Source of the DNA: DATADD01 sp046262355
GTDB lineage: Bacteria; Actinomycetota; CADDZG01; WHSQ01
Direction of reading: 5' to 3'
Length of the DNA stretch: 10,452 bases
NCBI GenBank assembly: GCA_046262355.1
Contig: JBHEMX010000004.1
Coordinates: 1-10,452 of the forward strand
Part shown: positions 7,101-10,452 of the stretch, one piece after another
Layout: each line of letters begins with the position of its first letter
Numbering within the stretch: the first letter of the stretch is position 1
Translations under genes and position numbers: made by a program
Notes under the pieces: generated by a model
What the model was told of the DNA's origin: nothing
What the model saw: only the letters and a program-made list of their open reading frames with translations
The model's database searches: none

Positions 7101-7418
7101 TTCGTGCGCCCGGTGACCGAGGGCGCGGAGGAGTCGGCCCTTGCCGCCGCCATCGTCAAGCTCGGAGAGGCGCTGCATCTGACGACCGTTGCCGAGGGCA
7201 TCGAGAACCCCGCTCAGATGGCTCGCCTCGTCGAGCTCGGGTGCGACGTGGGCCAGGGCTTCTACTTCGCCAAGCCGATGGAGATCGCCGATGTGATCGA
7301 GTACCTCGACCCGAGAAGGACCCCAGGCGGGGTCACGTCCGAGAGCCCATCTCCTGGGCGCGATACCGCCCGCTCGGAGGACGTTGCTCGAGCAGGGTCA
7401 GGAAACCCGGCACGCTGA
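4179..7418 (+). CDS. Membrane-bound GAF-PAS-GGDEF-EAL c-di-GMP turnover protein
   Basis: Starting at the ATG that overlaps the upstream stop (ATGA, 4179-4182), this is a 1079-residue protein. About ten hydrophobic helices fill residues 14-325. A GAF-like segment follows (about 327-485), then a PAS domain (about 488-615) with FRSLVQNSTDVITVIEAD and a RDVSERK end. The diguanylate cyclase domain has DPLTNLANR, IDLDDFKIINDSLGHGPGD, and an intact GGDEF at 695-699. RPMD at 686-689 lies exactly five residues before it, matching the product-inhibition I-site. The phosphodiesterase domain has EAL at 826-828, Asn887, Glu919, Asp949-Asp950, Lys970 and Glu1006, all the usual metal and catalytic residues, and ends near 1042. 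Both activities look possible; which dominates cannot be told. A disordered tail of about 37 residues overlaps the convergent dehydrogenase gene. The membrane part probably senses a lipid or small molecule, and coupling to the upstream synthase suggests its product as a candidate ligand (inference). Confidence 0.93.
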   Translation: MSDRKLGERGRARRVWQLYLAAGVGGLALYYFYAPLKGNGIIINLIGLSSALAMIVGVRLFRPKSSAAWYLFAIGHLLFVTGDVFYYSYPLFSTTEIPFPSIGDFFYLAVYPLLVAGSLILIRRRNPGGDRASLIDALIISTGLALLSWVLLMAPYAHDAGLSTFEKVVLMGYPAMDVLLLAVAVRLSVDNGRRLPALYLLVLSIVSLLATDAIFGLISLNGVYVEGGLLDAGWAAYYLFWGAAALHPSMRNLDEPSPNRETRLTRTRLVLLTCASMITPALRLISSIRDQATDEMVLLVGSVLLHGLVIARLAGLLHQHERSVARERALREAGQALVATAGREDVHRAALRSMLSLAGPAYEVRLLLYSGGDDVRVLALSDRDDTTADEWAIPVEELVAIDDAKLQANEPLDLDLAELSDLREELSVSPDTHRAVAFPVTVKDDLKGIMLVAGNGLSRQVKDSLHTLAVKVSLALESATLTEDLHRRKSESRFRSLVQNSTDVITVIEADTTIKFQSPSVEKVLGYQIDELIGTKLVELLHPHERESVLNVLAERLQENQPEAVDCRLRHRDGSWLYFEILRTNLLHDPNVGGIVLNGRDVSERKAFEEQLTHQAFHDPLTNLANRALFADRVQHALARQARESSSLAVIFIDLDDFKIINDSLGHGPGDQVLAEVGTRMNGCMRPMDTLARFGGDEFAVLLEDLGEPEEVAEVSERILKALEAPFTLDDKEVYVNASMGITVVRGEEAMTLGADELMRNADVAMYMAKREGKGHYRVFEPEMHLGVLERLELKGDLQRAIEHGELELYYQPIVELDSKQISGLEALVRWNHPTRGLVPPLDFIPLAEETGLIVPLGRWVLLQACRQAKELQDAYPSDPPLGMSVNLSVRQLQQHGLPEHVSEALRESGLDARCLTLEITESMLMNDAELTIVKLKELKQLGIRLAVDDFGTGYSSLSYLSQFPVDVLKIDRAFVRPVTEGAEESALAAAIVKLGEALHLTTVAEGIENPAQMARLVELGCDVGQGFYFAKPMEIADVIEYLDPRRTPGGVTSESPSPGRDTARSEDVARAGSGNPAR

Positions 7419-8037
7419 TCTCAGGGTCGGGGCGATCCGAGATGTCCTCGTCCGGAAAGCCCTCCTTTTCCATCTGGGTGTTCATGTCCCCGGGATCGAC
7501 CCAGTAGACGCCGAGCTCTGGGTGCTCCACGGCCAGCACCGCGGAGATCTGGTCCAAGGCCGCCTTGGACGATCCGTAGCCGCCCCACTCTGCGAAGGCC
7601 CCGACCGCGGCCTCGGAGCTCACGTTGACCACGCAGCCCCCGGCCCGCACCAGGTGGGGAGCCGCGAGCTGGAACAGGCGCAGCGGCGCGAGCACGTTGA
7701 CCTCGTAGAGGAGGCGCAGCTCGTCGATCGTCAGGTCCGCGAGCCGGGGGGGCGGGCTGGGACCGAGGATGGCCGCGTTGTTGACGAGCGCGTCTATGCA
7801 TCCCAGGCGCGCGCCGGCGTCGACGAGCTCCCTGCGATGGCGATCCTCCGTGACGTCGCCCGTGATGGCGATGGTGGGCGTCAACCGTTCGAGCTCGCCG
7901 GCGGCTTCGGCAAGAGCCGCCTCGCCGCGCGCGTCGACGACGAGGCTGTAGCCGCGTTGCGCCAGGGCCCGAGCGAGCGCGAGACCAAGCCCGCGCGACG
8001 CTCCGGTGATCAAGGCGACGCTCACACGCGTCAGCAT
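7333..8037 (-). CDS. SDR family NAD(P)-dependent oxidoreductase
   Basis: The minus-strand product of 234 residues from ATG 8037-8035 is a classical short-chain dehydrogenase. It has the cofactor loop TGASRGLG at residues 11-18, Asp61 in GDV, NNAA at 86-89, Asn114, a VNVSS strand with the catalytic Ser near 140-141, and YGSSK giving Tyr154 and Lys158. The segment VDPGDMNTQM after the active site is the usual PG motif. The substrate cannot be inferred. Start choice is open: ATG 8058 and GTG 8028 are also in frame and none has a strong ribosome site; translation from 8028 would begin MSVALITGAS, a typical SDR opening. The gene is convergent with the c-di-GMP gene, overlapping it by 86 bases, and divergent from the cyclase gene at 8146. 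The C-terminal residues inside the overlap (SGRYRAQEM) look like normal SDR sequence, so the overlap is probably real. Confidence 0.9.
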   Translation of the reverse strand: MLTRVSVALITGASRGLGLALARALAQRGYSLVVDARGEAALAEAAGELERLTPTIAITGDVTEDRHRRELVDAGARLGCIDALVNNAAILGPSPPPRLADLTIDELRLLYEVNVLAPLRLFQLAAPHLVRAGGCVVNVSSEAAVGAFAEWGGYGSSKAALDQISAVLAVEHPELGVYWVDPGDMNTQMEKEGFPDEDISDRPDPEISVPGFLTLLEQRPPSGRYRAQEMGSRT

Positions 8038-8133
8038 GCCGACCCGCGCGAGCCACATCAAGCACCGGTAGGGGCACCCGGACGCGCCCGCGCATCCGCC
8101 CTCCGTGACGCCGTGGGGAGGCAGGTGGCGGCG

Positions 8134-8139
8134 TAGGCT
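8134..8139 (+). promoter_or_regulatory. Candidate leaderless -10 element before the cyclase GTG start
   Basis: TAGGCT fits the actinobacterial TANNNT -10 consensus and ends six bases before the GTG at 8146. No Shine-Dalgarno sequence lies at the usual distance; the nearest GGAGG is at 8117-8121, about 24 bases away. That spacing is what is expected when transcription starts at the first base of the start codon, giving a leaderless mRNA. No clear -35 hexamer is visible. Confidence 0.4.
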
Positions 8140-8145
8140 CCGCCC

Positions 8146-9387
8146 GTGCGGACCTGTCCGATCTGCGAACGTAAGAACCCCAACGACGCGAGGTTCTGTT
8201 CACACTGCGGATCGCCGCTCGCGGACGCGTCGGGATCGGCGCGAGAGGAACGGAAGGTCGTCACGGTCCTGTTCGCGGACCTGGTCGGGTTCACCGGTAG
8301 GAGCGAGCAGCTCGACCCCGAAGACGTCCGGGCGACACTGACCCCGTACTTCGCCCGTCTCCGCGAGGAGCTCGAGCGCCGCGGCGGCACCGTCGAGAAG
8401 TTCATCGGCGACGCCGTGATGGCGGTCTTCGGCGCCCCGTCGGCGCACGAGGACGACCCGGAACGCGCGGTTCGGGCCGCGCTTGCGATCCGCGACGCGC
8501 TGGCCGAGATGAACGAGGCCGATCCGGACTTGGACCTCCACGTGCGGGTCGGGGTGAACACGGGCGAGGCCCTGATCTCACTCGGCGCGAGCCCCCTCAA
8601 GGGAGAGGGGATGGCGGCCGGCGACGTCGTGAACACCGCCGCCAGGCTGCAGACGGCGGCCCCGGTGGACGGCATCCTCGTGAGTGACACCACCTACCTC
8701 GCGACCGAGCGACCGATCGAGTACCTGGAAGCCGAGCCGGTCGAGGCGAAGGGCAAGGCGGAGCAGGTCCGCGCGTGGAAGGCGGTGGAGGCCCGGTCTC
8801 GCTACGGTGTCGACGTCTCCCGGCGCATCGATACGCCGCTCGTCGGTCGCGACCGCGAGCTCGCGCTGCTCCGAGACGCGCTCGATCGGGCGCGCCATCA
8901 GGACGAGTCGCAACTCGTGACCTTGGTCGGTGAACCCGGGATCGGGAAGAGCCGCCTCGTCCACGAGCTGTTCGCGCACATCGAGGACATGCCGGAGCTC
9001 ATCACCTGGCGCCAGGGTCGGTGCCTGCCGTACGGCGACGGTGTGAGCTTGTGGGCCCTGGGCGAGATGGTGAAAGCCGAGGCCGGCGCCCTCGAGACGG
9101 ATCGGGACGACGAGACGGTCGCGAAGCTAGACCGGATGGTGACCGGGCTCATCCCGGATCCCGACGAGCGCGGCTGGGTCGCCAGGCACCTCCGTCCGCT
9201 GATCGGACTGGCCCAGGAACGAGGCTCGGGACAGGCTGGGTTGGAGGAAGCCCAGGGCGGGCGCATGGCGGCGGTTCCTCGAATCGCTCGCGGAGAAGAG
9301 GCCCACGGTCCTGGTCTTCGAGGATCTCCACTGGGCCGACGACGGGCTTCTGGACTTCCTCGACTACCTGATGGACTGGACTCGTGA
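8146..9387 (+). CDS. Zinc-ribbon / class III adenylate or guanylate cyclase / P-loop ATPase, N-terminal part before a frameshift
   Basis: The reading frame from GTG 8146 gives 413 residues, of which about the first 371 are authentic. A zinc ribbon (Cys4, Cys7, Cys18, Cys21) leads into a class III cyclase domain, about residues 35-215. The domain has metal-binding Asp45 (FADLVGFT) and Asp89 (KFIGDAVMAVFG), the substrate Lys85, and Asn163/Arg167 (GDVVNTAARLQ). By alignment to mammalian adenylyl cyclase, the position that normally carries the second adenine-specifying Asp or Thr is Met156. An ATPase domain begins with PLVGRDREL and Walker A GEPGIGKS at 262-269. Around residue 372 the frame leaves the family pattern and ends in about 42 Arg/Gly/Pro-rich residues. 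The rest of the protein is open in the next frame. The family is a large cytosolic signalling enzyme related in layout to soluble adenylyl cyclase; cyclase activity could survive the break, ATPase function could not. cAMP is the likeliest product, but not certain. Confidence 0.88.
   Translation: MRTCPICERKNPNDARFCSHCGSPLADASGSAREERKVVTVLFADLVGFTGRSEQLDPEDVRATLTPYFARLREELERRGGTVEKFIGDAVMAVFGAPSAHEDDPERAVRAALAIRDALAEMNEADPDLDLHVRVGVNTGEALISLGASPLKGEGMAAGDVVNTAARLQTAAPVDGILVSDTTYLATERPIEYLEAEPVEAKGKAEQVRAWKAVEARSRYGVDVSRRIDTPLVGRDRELALLRDALDRARHQDESQLVTLVGEPGIGKSRLVHELFAHIEDMPELITWRQGRCLPYGDGVSLWALGEMVKAEAGALETDRDDETVAKLDRMVTGLIPDPDERGWVARHLRPLIGLAQERGSGQAGLEEAQGGRMAAVPRIARGEEAHGPGLRGSPLGRRRASGLPRLPDGLDS
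9253..9262 (+). other. Apparent one-base frameshift site
   Basis: Upstream of here the cyclase gene reads in the frame of 8146; downstream the family pattern (AWRRFLESLAEKRPTVLVFEDLHW, from 9263) continues one base later. Removing one G from the run at 9259-9261 joins the two as ...AQGGAWRRFLE..., a smooth family-like sequence. The shifted frame has a TGA at 9200-9202, so the crossover must lie between about 9203 and 9262. A sequencing or assembly indel in G-rich sequence, or a genuine recent mutation, would both explain it. I see no classical slippery heptamer for programmed shifting. Confidence 0.8.
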
Positions 9388-10452
9388 GGTGCCGCTGCTC
9401 GTGATCTGCACGGCGCGACCGGAGCTCCTCGCGCGGCGGCCCGGCTGGGGCGGTGGGAAGGTGAATGTGGCGACGATCTCACTGGCGCCGCTCACCGACG
9501 AGGAAACCGCACGCCTCCTCGCAGGCCTCCTCGAGCGTGCCGTGCTTCCGGCCCAGCTCCAGTCGGCGCTGCTGGCCCGTGCCGGCGGCAACCCCCTTTA
9601 CGCGGAGGAGTTCGCGCGGATGGCGGGCAACCGCTCGGCTGCGGACCTGGCGAGGGTCGAGCTGCCGGGATCGGTGCAGGGGATCATCGCGGCCCGCCTC
9701 GACGGGCTGGATCCCGGCGACAAGTCGCTCCTGCAGGACGCCGCGGTCGTCGGCAAGGCGTTCTGGCTGGGCGCCGTCGCAGCCATCGGTGGACGGGACC
9801 CCTCTGAGATCGGAGCCCGGCTCCACGAGCTGGAGCGAGGGCGCTTCGTGCGCCGGGCGCGTCGCTCCTCCGTGGGCGCCGAAAGCGAGTACGCCTTCCT
9901 GCACCTCCTGGTCCGTGACGTGGCGTACGGGCAGATCCCGCGGGCCGCTCGAGCCGACAAGCACCGCGCGGCTGCCGACTGGATCGGCTCACTCGGCACG
10001 GAACGGTTGGAGGATCGGGCGGAATTGCTGGCCCACCACTACTTGTCGGCGCTCGAGCTGGCCAGAGCCGCGGGCCTCGGGACGGCAGACCTCGAGCGGC
10101 CCGCTCGACTGGCCCTGCGCGCGGCCGGAGACCGCGCGCTCGGCCTCGGCGCGTACGCAACCGCCGAGCGCGCGTACGCGGCGGCGGTTGACCTCTGGCC
10201 GGAGGCCGATCCGGAGCGGCCGGCTCTCCTCTTCCGCTACGGCCGCACGCTCTGGCTCGCGCGCGACGCCGGGTCCGAGGTGCTCGCGGAAGCGAGGGAC
10301 GCCTTCCTGGGAGCCGGAGAGGTCGACGCCGCCGCGGAGGCGGAGCTGCTGATCGGCGACCTCAGGTGGAGGAGGGGGCTCGGCGAGGAGGCCCAGGCCC
10401 ACGTGCAGCGCGCGCTTCGGATGACCGAAGGCCGGCCCCCTTCTAGCGAGCT
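9371..10452 (+). CDS. Continuation of the cyclase/ATPase regulator in the shifted frame (runs off the window)
   Basis: Family-like sequence in this frame actually begins at 9263 with AWRRFLESLAEKR, then the Walker B strand VLVFEDLHWADD (Asp codon 9323-9325). The first ATG in frame is at 9371, 14 bases before the TGA that ends the upstream fragment, so it would lack Walker B if translated on its own. The rest reads as the second half of an STAND-like ATPase: VPLLVICTARPELL (sensor-1-like), LAPLTDEETARLLAGLL, ARAGGNPLYAEEFARM, LPGSVQGIIAARLDGL, and a winged-helix-like region with FLHLLVRDVAYGQIPRAARA. It then runs into Ala-rich helical repeats that look TPR-like (AYATAERAYAAAVDLWP) to the right edge, with no stop. 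Most likely this is one gene with the piece at 8146, split by a one-base indel. No ribosome site precedes 9371. Confidence 0.75.
   Translation, partial: MDWTREVPLLVICTARPELLARRPGWGGGKVNVATISLAPLTDEETARLLAGLLERAVLPAQLQSALLARAGGNPLYAEEFARMAGNRSAADLARVELPGSVQGIIAARLDGLDPGDKSLLQDAAVVGKAFWLGAVAAIGGRDPSEIGARLHELERGRFVRRARRSSVGAESEYAFLHLLVRDVAYGQIPRAARADKHRAAADWIGSLGTERLEDRAELLAHHYLSALELARAAGLGTADLERPARLALRAAGDRALGLGAYATAERAYAAAVDLWPEADPERPALLFRYGRTLWLARDAGSEVLAEARDAFLGAGEVDAAAEAELLIGDLRWRRGLGEEAQAHVQRALRMTEGRPPSSE

Noticed and set aside
5652..7178. 508-codon minus-strand open frame
   Set aside because: It is antisense to the PAS-GGDEF-EAL coding region. It is rich in Leu, Glu, Arg and His in the way antisense frames of high-GC genes usually are, and shows no recognisable domain.
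9253..9262. Programmed ribosomal frameshift
   Set aside because: There is no slippery heptamer, no clear downstream pseudoknot, and the family is normally encoded in a single frame; an indel is simpler.
9465..10352. 295-codon plus-strand open frame in the third frame
   Set aside because: It is Arg/Ser/Pro-rich without motifs, while the frame running from 9263 to the window end carries the ATPase and TPR-like sequence.

Overview
The window is high-GC DNA that is almost entirely coding. Codon third positions are G/C-rich, GTG and TTG starts occur, and there is one TANNNT hexamer placed as in a leaderless promoter. The gene content (an actinobacterial-type coiled-coil protein, a lipobox lipoprotein, and a large zinc-ribbon/cyclase/ATPase regulator) fits a member of the Actinomycetota. 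I would guess an uncultured, deep-branching lineage, but I cannot place it more finely from sequence alone. No tRNA, rRNA, CRISPR array, insertion sequence or phage gene is visible.

Layout. Positions 1-679 (minus) hold the N-terminal part of a conserved actinobacterial coiled-coil protein that runs off the left edge. Divergent from it are a small two-helix glycine-zipper membrane protein (829-1131) and a lipoprotein (1235-2236) whose TTG start is fixed by a strong Shine-Dalgarno sequence and a lipobox. A 55-residue minus-strand gene with a strong ribosome site (2260-2427) converges on the lipoprotein gene. A gene-poor stretch of about 330 bases (2428-2754) holds palindromes, a compact hairpin and a possible 14-codon leader ORF.

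The centre is a two-gene unit. A PLP-dependent alpha-oxoamine-synthase-type enzyme (2755-4182) overlaps, by ATGA, a 1079-residue protein (4179-7418) with about ten membrane helices, a GAF-like segment, a PAS domain, an intact GGDEF domain with an I-site, and an intact EAL domain. The coupling suggests that an acyl-amino-ketone product and c-di-GMP signalling belong to one pathway. This is the most interesting idea in the window, and it is inference.

A short-chain dehydrogenase (7333-8037, minus) converges on the c-di-GMP gene and overlaps its 3' end by 86 bases. Divergent from it is a zinc ribbon / class III nucleotide cyclase / P-loop ATPase regulator (8146 to the right edge). This gene is broken by an apparent one-base frameshift near 9255-9262, between Walker A and Walker B; the remainder continues open in the shifted frame to the end of the window. 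The window therefore carries candidate enzymes for two nucleotide second messengers, c-di-GMP and probably cAMP.
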